Origin: Prauserella shujinwangii
Lineage (GTDB): Bacteria; Actinomycetota; Actinomycetes; Mycobacteriales; Pseudonocardiaceae
Direction: 5' to 3'
DNA: 64,000 bases
NCBI RefSeq assembly: GCF_003001955.1
Contig: NZ_PVNH01000015.1
Location: forward strand, 1-64,000
The stretch's first letter is position 1. Each line of letters opens with the position of its first letter. Below, piece by piece: positions 8,381 to 16,536 of the stretch. Under the pieces are notes generated by a model that did no database searches, had not been told where the DNA came from, and worked only from the letters and a program-made list of their open reading frames with translations. The translations under genes and the position numbers were made by a program.

Positions 8381-9655
8381 ATGAGAGCGATACTCGCCAC
8401 CGCGACGATCGCAGTGCTGGCGGCGGTCCTGAGCGCGCCGGCCGCGTCGGCCCACGAGCAGGCGTTCGACCAGGTCTCCCCTCCGACGGCGGAGGAGAGA
8501 CGCGCGGAGCTGACGGCGGCCCCGGACGGACAGGCCAAGTGCGTGAACGGCGTCGCGGCCGACACGTACGCCTGCGACGGCATCGACATGCTCGACCACC
8601 TCTGGCTGGAGGACCTCGGGCTCAGCTTCGCCAACGACATGTGGGGCTGGACCGATCCCGCCACCGGCAGGGACTACGCGATCATCGGCGGCACGGAGGG
8701 CACGGTGTTCGTCGACATCAGCGAGCCCACCGACGCCACCGTGGTCGGCATGCTGCCGGCGCACGTGCTCGACCCCAACCGGCCGTTCTGGCGGGACATC
8801 AAGGTCCATGACAACCACGCGTTCGTGGTGTCCGAGCAGATCCCGCACGGCATGCAGGTCTTCGACCTGACCCGGCTGCGGACCGAGACGGGCACGTTCA
8901 CCGAGGACGCGCACTACCCGCTGTTCGGCAACGCCCACAACATCAACATCAACACCGACAGCGGCTACGCGTACGTGATCGGCACCAACACGTGCGCGGG
9001 CGGCCTGCACATGGTGGACGTCTCCACGCCGACGAGCCCCGAGTTCGCGGGCTGCTTCGCCACGCACGGCTACATCCACGACACCCAGTGCGTGACCTAC
9101 TCCGGCCCGGACGCCGACTACGCGGGACGCGAGATCTGCCTCAACTCCAACGCGGCGAACGACGGCAACTTCGTGTCCATCGTGGACGTCACCGACAAGC
9201 TCGCGCCGCGGCCGATCGCCCGCGTGCCGTACACCGACAGCGGCTACAGCCACCAGGGCTGGCTCACGCCGGACCAGCGGTACTTCCTGCACGGTGACGA
9301 GCTGGACGAGCTCGACCACGGGATCAACACCAGGACCCGGATCTGGGACATGTCCGACCTGGACAACCCGCGGCACATCGGCTCGTTCGACAACGGCACC
9401 ACCTCGATCGACCACAACATCTACACCGAGCGCAGGCTCGCCTACGCGTCGAACTACACGTCGGGGCTGCGCGTCTACCACACCGGCAAGATCGCCGACG
9501 GCGAGCTCAAGGAGGTCGCGCACTTCGACGTGTACCCGGAGAACGACAACGCCTCGTTCGAGGGCGGCACGTGGAGCAACTACGGCTACTTCAAGCGGGA
9601 CGTCATCGGCGTCAGCACGATGGACAGGGGGCTGTTCATCCTCCGGCTGAGGTGA
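8381..9655 (+). CDS. Secreted LVIVD-repeat (beta-propeller) protein
   Basis: 424 residues. ATG at 8381 is chosen because GGAGGAAG precedes it and it opens a classic signal peptide (MRAILATATIAVLAAVLSAP, cleavage after ASA). The mature part contains repeated units of the LVIVD type: GTVFVDISEPTDATVVGMLP, LHMVDVSTPTSPEFAG, VSIVDVTDKLAPRPIARV and RIWDMSDLDNPRHIG. These form a propeller-like fold in extracellular proteins of unknown or adhesive function. His-rich stretches (HNININTD, YIHDTQC) could bind metal. It stands alone and ends in a strong hairpin. Confidence 0.8.
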   Translation: MRAILATATIAVLAAVLSAPAASAHEQAFDQVSPPTAEERRAELTAAPDGQAKCVNGVAADTYACDGIDMLDHLWLEDLGLSFANDMWGWTDPATGRDYAIIGGTEGTVFVDISEPTDATVVGMLPAHVLDPNRPFWRDIKVHDNHAFVVSEQIPHGMQVFDLTRLRTETGTFTEDAHYPLFGNAHNININTDSGYAYVIGTNTCAGGLHMVDVSTPTSPEFAGCFATHGYIHDTQCVTYSGPDADYAGREICLNSNAANDGNFVSIVDVTDKLAPRPIARVPYTDSGYSHQGWLTPDQRYFLHGDELDELDHGINTRTRIWDMSDLDNPRHIGSFDNGTTSIDHNIYTERRLAYASNYTSGLRVYHTGKIADGELKEVAHFDVYPENDNASFEGGTWSNYGYFKRDVIGVSTMDRGLFILRLR

Positions 9656-9667
9656 CCACACCCGCGC

Positions 9668-9704
9668 GCCGCCGGGGCGGGCCGTCGCGGCCCGCCCCGG
9701 CGGC
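9668..9704. terminator. Bidirectional terminator hairpin
   Basis: A perfect 16-bp stem (GCCGCCGGGGCGGGCC at 9668-9683 and its complement at 9689-9704) closes a five-base loop. It lies between the convergent ends of the LVIVD gene and the dehydratase gene. No U-tract follows, as is common in high-GC actinobacteria. Confidence 0.7.
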
Positions 9705-9712
9705 ACCCGGCG

Positions 9713-10654
9713 TCAGGGCTGTTCGCCCGGCGGCGCCGCGTTCGCCCCACTGACCACGACGGCGACACGCTCACCCTGGCGGGGCCGGTACGCACCCGAG
9801 CGCAACGCGGCCACGCCCACCGCGGCCGCGGGTTCGGCCACCACCCGCACGGCCTGCCAGAGCTCCCGCTGCGCGGCCCGGATGTCGTCGTCGTGCACGA
9901 GCACGACCTCGCTGACGTACTTGCGCGCGAGGGGAAAGACCTGCGCCCCCACCCGGCGGGGAGCCAGCGCGTCGGCGGCGATGCCGCCGGTGGGCGCGTC
10001 GGCGGGCCCACCCCGTTCCAGCGCGACCGTCAGGGTCGGCGCACCGGCGGGCTCCACACCGACCACCCGGACCGCGCCGGCGAAGGCGGCGGCCACACCG
10101 CCGATCAGCCCGCCGCCACCGACCGGAACCAGCACGGTGTCCACATCGGGCACCTGGTCGGCGAGTTCCAGCCCGAGCGTGCCCTGGCCGAGCAGCGTCT
10201 CCCGCTGGTCGAACGCGTGGACGCCGAGCGCACCGGTCTCGGAGATCCACCGCTCGGCCGCGCCGAGCGCGTCCGCGTACCGGTCGCCACCCACCACGAG
10301 CTCCGCGCCGAGGGAACGGATGCGGTCGATCTTGGCGGGCGCCGAGATCGTGGGGACGTACACCCGGGCGGGCACGCCCAGCCGGTGCGCCGCGTACGCG
10401 ACCGCCACGCCGTGGTTGCCGCCGGACGCGGCCACCACCCCGGCCCCGGGCACGGTCCGCAGCAGCAGGTTGGCGAACGCGCCGCGGACCTTGAAGGAGC
10501 CCGCCCGTTGCAGCTGCTCCAGTTTGAGGACCAGCCCCGCCCCGTCGGCGCCGGTGACTCCGAGGTCCGCGGGCTCCACCGCGACGACGGGAGTGCGGCG
10601 CACGTGGGGTGCGATCACCACCTGGGTTCGCGCGACGTCTTCCGGGGTGATCAC
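9713..10654 (-). CDS. Serine/threonine dehydratase, PLP-dependent
   Basis: 313 residues, fold type II PLP enzyme. The Schiff-base lysine is in RAGSFKVRGA (about residue 54), the Asn loop is AASGGNHG, and the phosphate-binding glycines are VPVGGGGLIGG. It lacks the C-terminal ACT regulatory domain of biosynthetic IlvA, so it belongs with short catabolic threonine/serine ammonia-lyases or racemases. It would release ammonia and an enamine/2-oxoacid. Its start overlaps the stop of the RidA gene by 4 bp, which fits function: RidA hydrolyses the reactive enamine that this class of enzyme makes. Confidence 0.85.
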   Translation of the reverse strand: MITPEDVARTQVVIAPHVRRTPVVAVEPADLGVTGADGAGLVLKLEQLQRAGSFKVRGAFANLLLRTVPGAGVVAASGGNHGVAVAYAAHRLGVPARVYVPTISAPAKIDRIRSLGAELVVGGDRYADALGAAERWISETGALGVHAFDQRETLLGQGTLGLELADQVPDVDTVLVPVGGGGLIGGVAAAFAGAVRVVGVEPAGAPTLTVALERGGPADAPTGGIAADALAPRRVGAQVFPLARKYVSEVVLVHDDDIRAAQRELWQAVRVVAEPAAAVGVAALRSGAYRPRQGERVAVVVSGANAAPPGEQP

Positions 10655-11139
10655 GCCGCGGCCCGTTCCGGGTCGAGAATCGCGACCGCGTCCACCTCGA
10701 CCGGGGTGCCCAGCGGGAGGGAGGCGACCCCGACGGCGGCGCGGGCGTGCGCGCCCGCGGGCCCCAGCACGTCGCGGAACAGCTGGGAAGCGCCGTCCGC
10801 CACCTGCGGATGCCGGGTGAAGTCCGGGGTGCTGGCGACGAACACCGTGACCCTGACCAGCCGCGTGACGGCGTCGAGCCCGCCCGCCGCGGCGGCGAGC
10901 TGCGCGAGGACGTTCAGCGCGCAGGCCCGGGCGGCGTCCTGCCCCGCCTCGACGTCGAGACCGGCACCGAGCACGCCGTCGGCGACGAGCGCGCCGTCGC
11001 GGGTGGCGATCTGCCCCGAGACGTACACCGTGTCACCCGCGCGGACGTAGGGTTCGAACGCCGCCACGGGAACGGGTGGCGGCGGCAGCTCCAGGCCCAG
11101 CGCGGAGAGCCGCTCGGCGGCGGTCGTGGGTGTGGTCAT
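10651..11139 (-). CDS. RidA-family enamine/imine deaminase
   Basis: 162 residues from ATG 11139, preceded by GGGAG. The core fold motif is YVRAGDTVYVSGQIATRDGALV, with GQDAARACALNVLAQLAAAAGGLDAVTRLVRVTVFV and the catalytic-pocket C-terminal stretch HARAAVGVASLPLGTPVEVDAVA. The family hydrolyses 2-aminoacrylate/2-aminocrotonate released by PLP dehydratases. The 4-bp overlap with the downstream dehydratase gene means the two are translationally coupled. This is a short-range example of metabolite damage control encoded beside its source. Confidence 0.85.
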   Translation of the reverse strand: MTTPTTAAERLSALGLELPPPPVPVAAFEPYVRAGDTVYVSGQIATRDGALVADGVLGAGLDVEAGQDAARACALNVLAQLAAAAGGLDAVTRLVRVTVFVASTPDFTRHPQVADGASQLFRDVLGPAGAHARAAVGVASLPLGTPVEVDAVAILDPERAAA

Positions 11140-11165
11140 GGCGGACTCCCGTCGTTCGCTCGGTG

Positions 11166-11468
11166 TCACCAGCCACCGCCGAGGAGCCGTTTCACCTCGG
11201 CGATCCGTTCCTCGTCGCGCTGGTAGAACACCCATTGCTTGATCTTCTTGCTCCGCACCAGCCCGGCCCTGCTGAGCACCTTCAGGTGCTCGCCACAGGT
11301 CGGCTGGCTGACGCCGAGCTTGTCGGCGATGAACACCGAGCACACGCCGTCGCGGACGAGGTCGCCGTCGCGTTGCGGCGGGAAGTGCGCCTCCGGGTCG
11401 CGCAGCCAGTCGAGCACCAGCAGGCGCTTGTCGTTGGCCAGGGCCCTGAGCACGTCGACGTCGAGCAC
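11166..11468 (-). CDS. ArsR-family winged-helix repressor
   Basis: 100 residues, GTG start. RALANDKRLLVLDWLRDPEAHFPP opens the domain and LGVSQPTCGEHLKVLSRAGLV is the helix-turn-helix; KIKQWVFYQRDEERI is the wing. No ArsR CxC metal site is present, only isolated cysteines at CSV and PTC, so the effector is probably not arsenic. It is the first gene of a three-gene unit (26 bp before the RidA gene) and a palindrome sits 12 bp before its start, implying autoregulation of the operon. Confidence 0.8.
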   Translation of the reverse strand: MLDVDVLRALANDKRLLVLDWLRDPEAHFPPQRDGDLVRDGVCSVFIADKLGVSQPTCGEHLKVLSRAGLVRSKKIKQWVFYQRDEERIAEVKRLLGGGW

Positions 11469-11479
11469 TTAGCCATTAT

Positions 11480-11493
11480 GCTAATTAGCTAAT
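11480..11493. promoter_or_regulatory. Palindromic operator of the ArsR-RidA-dehydratase operon
   Basis: Two overlapping perfect palindromes, GCTAATTAGC (11480-11489) and ATTAGCTAAT (11484-11493), stand in an AT-rich island directly before the ArsR start. The base composition is unlike the surroundings. The most likely role is the repressor binding site overlapping the promoter. Confidence 0.6.
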
Positions 11494-11522
11494 CAACTGT
11501 CCAGCGCTCGCCGGTCCGGCCC

Positions 11523-12350
11523 CTACCGCGGCACCTCGTGCAGCCGCGCCAGGACACTGTCGACCGCGGCGGCGACGCGGTCGGGGTGGTCCTCCGGGGT
11601 GAAGTGCCTGCCACCGTCGATCCGGTCCAGGTCGGCCCCGAGGTCCTCCGCCAGCCGGACCCCATAGGAGACCCGCTGGAACTGGTCTGCCGCGCCCCAC
11701 ACCACCCGCGCGGGAACGCCGATCCCGGGAAGCCGGTCCGCGACGGCCAGCGTGTCCCGTGCCCGCAGCGCGGCCGCCTGCCGGGCGAGGCCGCGGGTGG
11801 CGCCGTGCGTCACGTAGTGCCGCCAGTGGATCCCGATCGACTCGGCCGCGCGCGCCCGGTCGTCGTGGCCGCGCCGCAGCAGGTTCACGAACGCGGGATA
11901 GAGCGCGGTGTCGGGCAGCAGCGGGAGGACACCCGCCAGCCGCTGGAGCACCCGGACGCTCGGGATGGGCCAGGAGTCGTAACAGACGGCGTTGGTCAGC
12001 ACGAGCCCGGCGACCCGGTCCCGTTCGGTGGCGGCGAGGATCTGCGCGACGCCGCCGCCCAGGTCGTGCCCGACGAGCACGACCGGGCCGAGGTCGAGGT
12101 GGCGCAGCCATGCCGAGAGGTACCCGGCCTGCCGGGCCACCGCGATGTCGCGGCAGCGGCCGTGCGGGATGCTCGCCCCGTAACCGACCATCTCCCAGGC
12201 GAGGCAGCGGGCTCCGGGCACCCGGCCCAGCACGTGCCGCCACAGTTCCGGGGACGTGGGCACTCCGTGCACGAACACCACGGGCGCGCCCTCACCCCGC
12301 TCCAGCCAGCGCATGGGGATGCCGTCCACCGTCGCGGTGCGCTCGATCAT
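11523..12350 (-). CDS. Alpha/beta hydrolase of the epoxide hydrolase/haloalkane dehalogenase type
   Basis: 275 residues. ATG at 12350 has a perfect GGAGGTGA five bases upstream. Oxyanion motif FVHGVPTSPELW; nucleophile elbow VLVGHDLGGGVAQ, where the nucleophile is Asp, as in epoxide hydrolases and dehalogenases rather than Ser esterases; catalytic His in DGGRHFTPEDHP. The lid region contains the Trp/Tyr-rich cap SIGIHWRHYVTHG. It is a single gene; the substrate is not predictable. Confidence 0.8.
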   Translation of the reverse strand: MIERTATVDGIPMRWLERGEGAPVVFVHGVPTSPELWRHVLGRVPGARCLAWEMVGYGASIPHGRCRDIAVARQAGYLSAWLRHLDLGPVVLVGHDLGGGVAQILAATERDRVAGLVLTNAVCYDSWPIPSVRVLQRLAGVLPLLPDTALYPAFVNLLRRGHDDRARAAESIGIHWRHYVTHGATRGLARQAAALRARDTLAVADRLPGIGVPARVVWGAADQFQRVSYGVRLAEDLGADLDRIDGGRHFTPEDHPDRVAAAVDSVLARLHEVPR

Positions 12351-12444
12351 GGGAATCACCTCCGCAACCGGCTCTCCCGGCCACGTTAGGCGCGTGCCCA
12401 CGGCGCCGCAGCGCACCGGAACGGCCCGGCGGGCGCGCCTCTCC

Positions 12445-13335
12445 TCAGCGCCGGTCGGCCCGCCCCAGCACGGGCTTCACGTCGAGCACGGGGGTGCCGT
12501 CGATCGCCTCGAGCCCGCTCACCGTCACGGCGCCGTCCTCGACGGCGGTGACCGTGACCGGGTGGACGCCGATCGGGTTGGGCCGATCCGCCGAGCGGGT
12601 GCTGAACACACCCTGTCTCGGCCTTCGCTCGTCGTCGCGCGGATGCACCGACAGCGTGTCCCTCCGCGCGAGGTGCAACCACGTGAGCACGAGCACCTCG
12701 GCTCCCTCGCCCAGATCCGCCGCCGCCTCCCTGACCTCGGGCAGGAACACGATGCGTGCGACCGGTGCGCCCTCGTCACCCTGTCTGGGGGCGGCGGCCC
12801 GGTCGGTCAGCGGCGACTCCACCCGGCCCACCGGCCGCAGCGACGGCGGCTCCGCCGGGTCCCGGCCCGCCGCCGCGGCCTCCGGGGGCACCAGCCACCG
12901 GCCCTCGCGCATGAGCTCCCGGCCGGCGATCTCGTTCACCTCCCGCCAGGCCTGCACGCGCCGGGGCCGGATGCGGAAGAACTGGTACGGCGTGTCCAGC
13001 CCGCGAGGGTCGAAGCCGGTCTTGTCCACGAACGCCTCGGCGACCGGTGCGGCAGGCTCCGGAACCGCCTCCGCGACCCCGTGGAGGAGCACGACGTCGC
13101 GGGTCGGCCCGATCCCCACCCGCACCCGGCGGCTCTCCCGCAGGTTGCGGGCGGTCACACTGTCGACCGGTGTGGCGACGAGCAGCGACTCGCCGTCCCA
13201 CCGGAACGACAGCGGCACCAGGTGCGGGCGGCCACCGCCGGCCGTGGCGATCCACGCGTCGACGTCGTCCTCCAGCCTGCGCAGGGTGTCCCGCATCCGC
13301 TCCTCGGGGCCGCGGGGTGCCGCCGTGCCACTCAT
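12445..13335 (-). CDS. Fusion of a flavin-oxidase-like domain to a TrmO/TsaA tRNA methyltransferase domain
   Basis: 296 residues from the ATG that follows GAGGAGGAG. Residues about 1-130 match the pyridoxamine 5'-phosphate oxidase-like (split barrel) fold: DTLRRLEDDVDAWIATAG, RPHLVPLSFRWDGESLLVATP, NLRESRRVRVGIGPTRDVVLLHG. Residues about 165-296 are the TrmO (YaeB/TsaA) barrel, which N6-methylates t6A37 in tRNA: RPVGRVESPL, VLTWLHLARRDTLSVHPR and TRSADRPNPIGVHPVTV. One uninterrupted frame joins them. It diverges from the TetR gene at 13458. Whether the N-terminal half binds flavin is unknown. Confidence 0.75.
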   Translation of the reverse strand: MSGTAAPRGPEERMRDTLRRLEDDVDAWIATAGGGRPHLVPLSFRWDGESLLVATPVDSVTARNLRESRRVRVGIGPTRDVVLLHGVAEAVPEPAAPVAEAFVDKTGFDPRGLDTPYQFFRIRPRRVQAWREVNEIAGRELMREGRWLVPPEAAAAGRDPAEPPSLRPVGRVESPLTDRAAAPRQGDEGAPVARIVFLPEVREAAADLGEGAEVLVLTWLHLARRDTLSVHPRDDERRPRQGVFSTRSADRPNPIGVHPVTVTAVEDGAVTVSGLEAIDGTPVLDVKPVLGRADRR

Positions 13336-13457
13336 CCGTGTCTCCTCCTCGTCGCCGCACACGACCCGGCTCGGGCCATGGCGATCAGCCTGCCAGCATC
13401 GGGCAGGGCGGAACGGCGCCCATTGCCCAGACCGAACGATCGTGCTATAAGTTGGGC

Positions 13458-14045
13458 ATGAGTAAGGGCGACTCCACCAAGCGCGTGATCCTCGACGAGG
13501 CGACGGAGATCGCGAGCAAGGTGGGGTTGCAGGGACTCACCATCGGCACCCTCGCCACGCGTACCGAGCTGTCCAAGAGCGGGCTCTTCGCGCACTTCCG
13601 GTCCAAGGAGTCACTGCAGCTGGACGTGCTGCGGCACGCCAGGGAACGGTTCGTCGACCTGGTCGTGCGTCCCGCGCTCGCCGCGCCGCGCGGGGAGCGG
13701 CGCGTGCGGGCCCTGTTCGAGCACTGGCTCGCCTGGTGCCGGGGCGACGTGCTCGGCGGGGGATGCATCTTCACCGCCGCCGCGGCCGAGTTCGACGACC
13801 AGCCGGGCCCGGTGCGCGACCTGCTCGTCAACGACGAGCGCGACCTCGCCGACACGGTCGCCCAGGTGTTCCGCACGGGCATCACCGAGGGCCACTTCCG
13901 CGCCGAGGCCGATCCGTACCAGTTCGCCCAGGACCTGCACGGGATCCTGCTCGCCTACATCCACAGCGCCCGCCTGCTCGGTGACCCGATGGCCGAGCAG
14001 CGGGCGGCCCGTTCCTTCGAGGCACTGCTCGCGGCGGCCCGCTGA
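13458..14045 (+). CDS. TetR/AcrR-family regulator
   Basis: 195 residues, ATG at 13458. Helix-turn-helix TIGTLATRTELSKSGLFAHFRSKESLQ near residues 30-56. The C-terminal domain begins DVLRHARERFVDLVVRPAL and includes GGGCIFTAAAAEFDDQPGPVR, a signature seen in many actinobacterial TetR_C_6/16-like regulators. It is divergent from the fusion gene at 12445-13335, so that gene is a plausible target. A short palindrome ACGATCGT (13436-13443) lies 15 bp upstream but also occurs elsewhere by chance. Confidence 0.8.
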   Translation: MSKGDSTKRVILDEATEIASKVGLQGLTIGTLATRTELSKSGLFAHFRSKESLQLDVLRHARERFVDLVVRPALAAPRGERRVRALFEHWLAWCRGDVLGGGCIFTAAAAEFDDQPGPVRDLLVNDERDLADTVAQVFRTGITEGHFRAEADPYQFAQDLHGILLAYIHSARLLGDPMAEQRAARSFEALLAAAR

Positions 14046-14096
14046 CCGTCCGCGTCACTCCCACCGACCCCACCGTCCCCCGAGAGGCGGCACCGC

Positions 14097-14696
14097 ATGT
14101 ATCCCAGCCCGGAACTATCGGCCATAAATAGCACGATCGATCGGTTTTTTCCACGGGCACAGCCGCCCTCCGTGGTCGTGCGCGTACTGGAACCCGCCGA
14201 TGTGCCGCTCGTCGACGCGATGTCGGACGCGCTCACCCCGAACTCCCTCTACCTGCGGTTCTTCGCCGGCACTCCCCGGATTCCCACCGCGCTGCTGCGC
14301 CAGCTCGCGGCGCTCGACCACGACACCCGTGAGGCGGTGCTCGCGGTCGCCGACGGGAAGGCCGTCGGGATGGCGCAGTACGTCCGCGACCCCGACGGCA
14401 CCGCGAGCGCGGAGATCGCCGTGCTCGTCGCGGACGCCTGGCAGCGGCAGGGCATCGCCACGGCGCTGGTCAGCCACCTCACCGAACTCGCCGTCGCCCG
14501 CGGCATCACCCGGTTCGACGCGGCCGTGCTCCCGGAGAACGAAGCGGCCCACCTGGGGATCGCCCGCCGGTGGCCGGGAGCACTGGGCACCGCGACGGAG
14601 GACGGGATCGACTACCGTCTCCCGGTCGCCGCCCGGCGACCCCCGCGCGAGTCCCCCGCTCAGGCTCGCGAGTGCCGCGTTCGGATCGCGGAGTGA
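14097..14696 (+). CDS. GNAT-family N-acetyltransferase
   Basis: 199 residues. VVVRVLEPADVPLVDAMSDAL starts the domain, and the acetyl-CoA pyrophosphate loop is VADAWQRQGIATALVSHL (about residues 110-127). LYLRFFAGTPRIP resembles GNAT domains associated with acyl-CoA synthetase-type and protein lysine acetyltransferases. The last 17 or so residues (RESPAQARECRVRIAE) are encoded by a dispersed 34-bp repeat, so the original C-terminus was probably shorter. The substrate is unknown. Confidence 0.8.
   Translation: MYPSPELSAINSTIDRFFPRAQPPSVVVRVLEPADVPLVDAMSDALTPNSLYLRFFAGTPRIPTALLRQLAALDHDTREAVLAVADGKAVGMAQYVRDPDGTASAEIAVLVADAWQRQGIATALVSHLTELAVARGITRFDAAVLPENEAAHLGIARRWPGALGTATEDGIDYRLPVAARRPPRESPAQARECRVRIAE
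14646..14679 (-). repeat. 34-bp dispersed repeat, copy 1
   Basis: Read on the minus strand it begins CGCGGCACTCGCG and ends CTGAGCGGGGGACTCGCG. It matches 32 of 34 bases with the copy at 24998-25031, and contains ACTCGCG twice as an internal direct repeat. It overlaps the 3' end of the GNAT gene and supplies its last codons. Confidence 0.7.
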
Positions 14697-14841
14697 CCCC
14701 TTCCCGGACCCGCCGCCGGTGGTGGTGCCACCGCAGCTCGGTGACCTTGGCGGCGGCCCGGTCCCTCCCTTCCGTGCCGATGTGTGGTGCTGGGGGCGGC
14801 ACGACGACGGTGAGCCGGACGAGGTCGCCTGACGCCGAGCC

Positions 14842-14857
14842 GTATAGGTCGTTATAC
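14842..14857. repeat. GTATA palindromic repeat, copy 1
   Basis: GTATAGGTCGTTATAC, with five-base arms GTATA/TATAC. The same 16-mer is at 22407-22422 and a one-base variant at 32155-32170. This copy overlaps the TAA stop codon of the minus-strand AtuA-related gene and lies between convergent genes. A 3'-end processing/termination signal or a protein-binding site are both possible. Confidence 0.65.
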
Positions 14858-15187
14858 ATCCGGCTGGGGAGAGCCGTCCCCGGCGGCCAGCTCCAGGGTC
14901 AGCAGGAAGTAGCTCAACGTCTTGCCGTGCCCGTCCAGTACCGGCGAGGCCGTGACACCGCCGCCGAGCACACCGGGCACCCGGAACACGAAGCCCGGCA
15001 GCCGCGGCAACACGTGCCTGCGCACCTCGCCCGCCACCGCGGGACCGAAATGCGCCCGCACCACCTCCGCCGTCAGGCACCGTTCCAGCACCGCGAACGC
15101 CGCCCGGCCCCGGGGCAGCACGGCGAGGATCAGCGTGCCGCCCTTGTCCCCCGCCCGCACGTCCGCGAGATCGTCCAGCCGCACCAT
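14852..15187 (-). CDS. AtuA-related C-terminal-domain protein
   Basis: 111 residues, last gene of the AtuA operon. VRLDDLADVRAGDKGGTLILAVLP and VRRHVLPRLPGFVFRVPGVLGGGVTASPVLDGHGKTLSYFLLTLEL are typical of the small ferredoxin-fold domain that follows AtuA, either fused or as a separate gene. The AtuA stop and a GTG at 15196 overlap as GTGA, so translation may begin there instead of the ATG at 15187. It is thought to work with AtuA in branched/terpenoid acyl-CoA catabolism. Confidence 0.75.
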   Translation of the reverse strand: MVRLDDLADVRAGDKGGTLILAVLPRGRAAFAVLERCLTAEVVRAHFGPAVAGEVRRHVLPRLPGFVFRVPGVLGGGVTASPVLDGHGKTLSYFLLTLELAAGDGSPQPDV

Positions 15188-15192
15188 CGAGC

Positions 15193-16536
15193 TCACCGCC
15201 CCAGCACCCGCACCGCGCCGCGGACCTCCTCCCGCGGCAGCACGCACGACCGCACGCTGACGAACTCCCGTGCGTCGGTCCGGGCACCACCGCCTCCGGC
15301 GGGACCGTTGGTGTACAACGACTCCACCTCCCAGCCGACCGCGCGGGCGGCCTCGGCCGAGGCGGCCCGCGCGGTCACCCGCAGCCGCACCTCCGCCGGG
15401 TCCGGCACCGGACACAGCCCGCGGAACGCACCGGCCGCGCCGACGTACTCGACGTCGACCGCCTCCTCCGCCAGTCCGTGGACACCCACCAGGCGCTCCC
15501 GGACCACGTCCGCGGCCAGCCGTGCCCGGTCGAGGCAACGCGGCCCCGCGTAGCCGATCTCCCCCTCCCCCAGCCAGCCGCCCCGGAACCCGAGCGTCAC
15601 CTTCAGCTCGCCGGGGCGGGCCCGCCCGCGCGCTCCCCGCGCGCGGACCGTGTCGGGACCGAGCTGGTCGAACTCCACACCGGTGAAGTCGGCGACCACG
15701 TCCGGGGTGACATAGCCGGCTGGGTCGTCCAGTTCGTACAGCAACTGCTCGGCGCAGGTCCTGGTGTCGAGCACACCGCCAGTCCCGGCGAGCTTGCGCA
15801 GCACCGCCTCCGCCCCGACGTCGACGTCCGCGAACGGGAAGCCGAGCCACGCCAGCCCGGGCACCGGCTTCGTGCCGGGGTCGGCGAAGTACCCCCCGGT
15901 CAGCTGGCCCGCGCACTCCAGCAGGTGCCCGACCAGCGTCGCCCGCCCGAGCACGTCGACGTCGCGAGCACTCCACCCGAACCGGTGCCACAGCGGGCCG
16001 ACGTACAGCGACGGGTCGGCCACCCGCCCGGTGACGACCACGTCCGCGCCGAGGTCCAGCGCCTCCACGACGGGTTCGGCGCCGAGGTAGGCGTTGGCCG
16101 AGATCAGCTCCTCCGGGCACGCGGAAACCCGCAGCCCGGTCTCCCACACCACCGGGTCGCGCTCGCGGACCGCGGCGAGCGCGTCGTCCCCGGTGACCAC
16201 GGCCACCCGTGTGGCCGCCGCACCGACCTCGTCCGCGACGCGGACCGCGAGCGCACCCGCCGCCTCCGGGTTGGCGGCGCCCGCGTTGGTGACCACCACC
16301 GTGCCGGAGCGGGCACAGTGCGGCAGCACCGCGCGCAGCCGGGTACCCCACAGCGGGTCGTGCCCCTGTCGCGGGTCCCGCAGCCGCCGGGTCTGCCCGG
16401 CCGCCACCGTCCGCTCCCCGAGACACTCGAACACGAGGTAGTCGAGCTCCCCCCGGCGGGCCAGGTCCACGGCCGGATCCAGCCGGTCCCCCGCGAACCC
16501 CGCTCCGGCACCGAGCCGCACCGTGCGGGCGCTCAT
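15193..16536 (-). CDS. AtuA-type acyclic terpene/branched acyl utilisation protein (DUF1446)
   Basis: 447 residues from ATG 16536. Recognised by the N-terminal RLGAGAGFAGDRLDPAVDLA, then LDYLVFECLGERTVA, TNAGAANPEAAG, VVTGRVADPSLYVGPLWH and LLECAGQLTGGYFADPGTK. AtuA is required for citronellol/geraniol breakdown in Pseudomonas, although its exact reaction is not established; related loci act on other branched or hydroxylated acids. The start overlaps the CitMHS stop as ATGA, and the small AtuA-related gene follows with an overlap, so the three form one operon. Confidence 0.85.
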   Translation of the reverse strand: MSARTVRLGAGAGFAGDRLDPAVDLARRGELDYLVFECLGERTVAAGQTRRLRDPRQGHDPLWGTRLRAVLPHCARSGTVVVTNAGAANPEAAGALAVRVADEVGAAATRVAVVTGDDALAAVRERDPVVWETGLRVSACPEELISANAYLGAEPVVEALDLGADVVVTGRVADPSLYVGPLWHRFGWSARDVDVLGRATLVGHLLECAGQLTGGYFADPGTKPVPGLAWLGFPFADVDVGAEAVLRKLAGTGGVLDTRTCAEQLLYELDDPAGYVTPDVVADFTGVEFDQLGPDTVRARGARGRARPGELKVTLGFRGGWLGEGEIGYAGPRCLDRARLAADVVRERLVGVHGLAEEAVDVEYVGAAGAFRGLCPVPDPAEVRLRVTARAASAEAARAVGWEVESLYTNGPAGGGGARTDAREFVSVRSCVLPREEVRGAVRVLGR

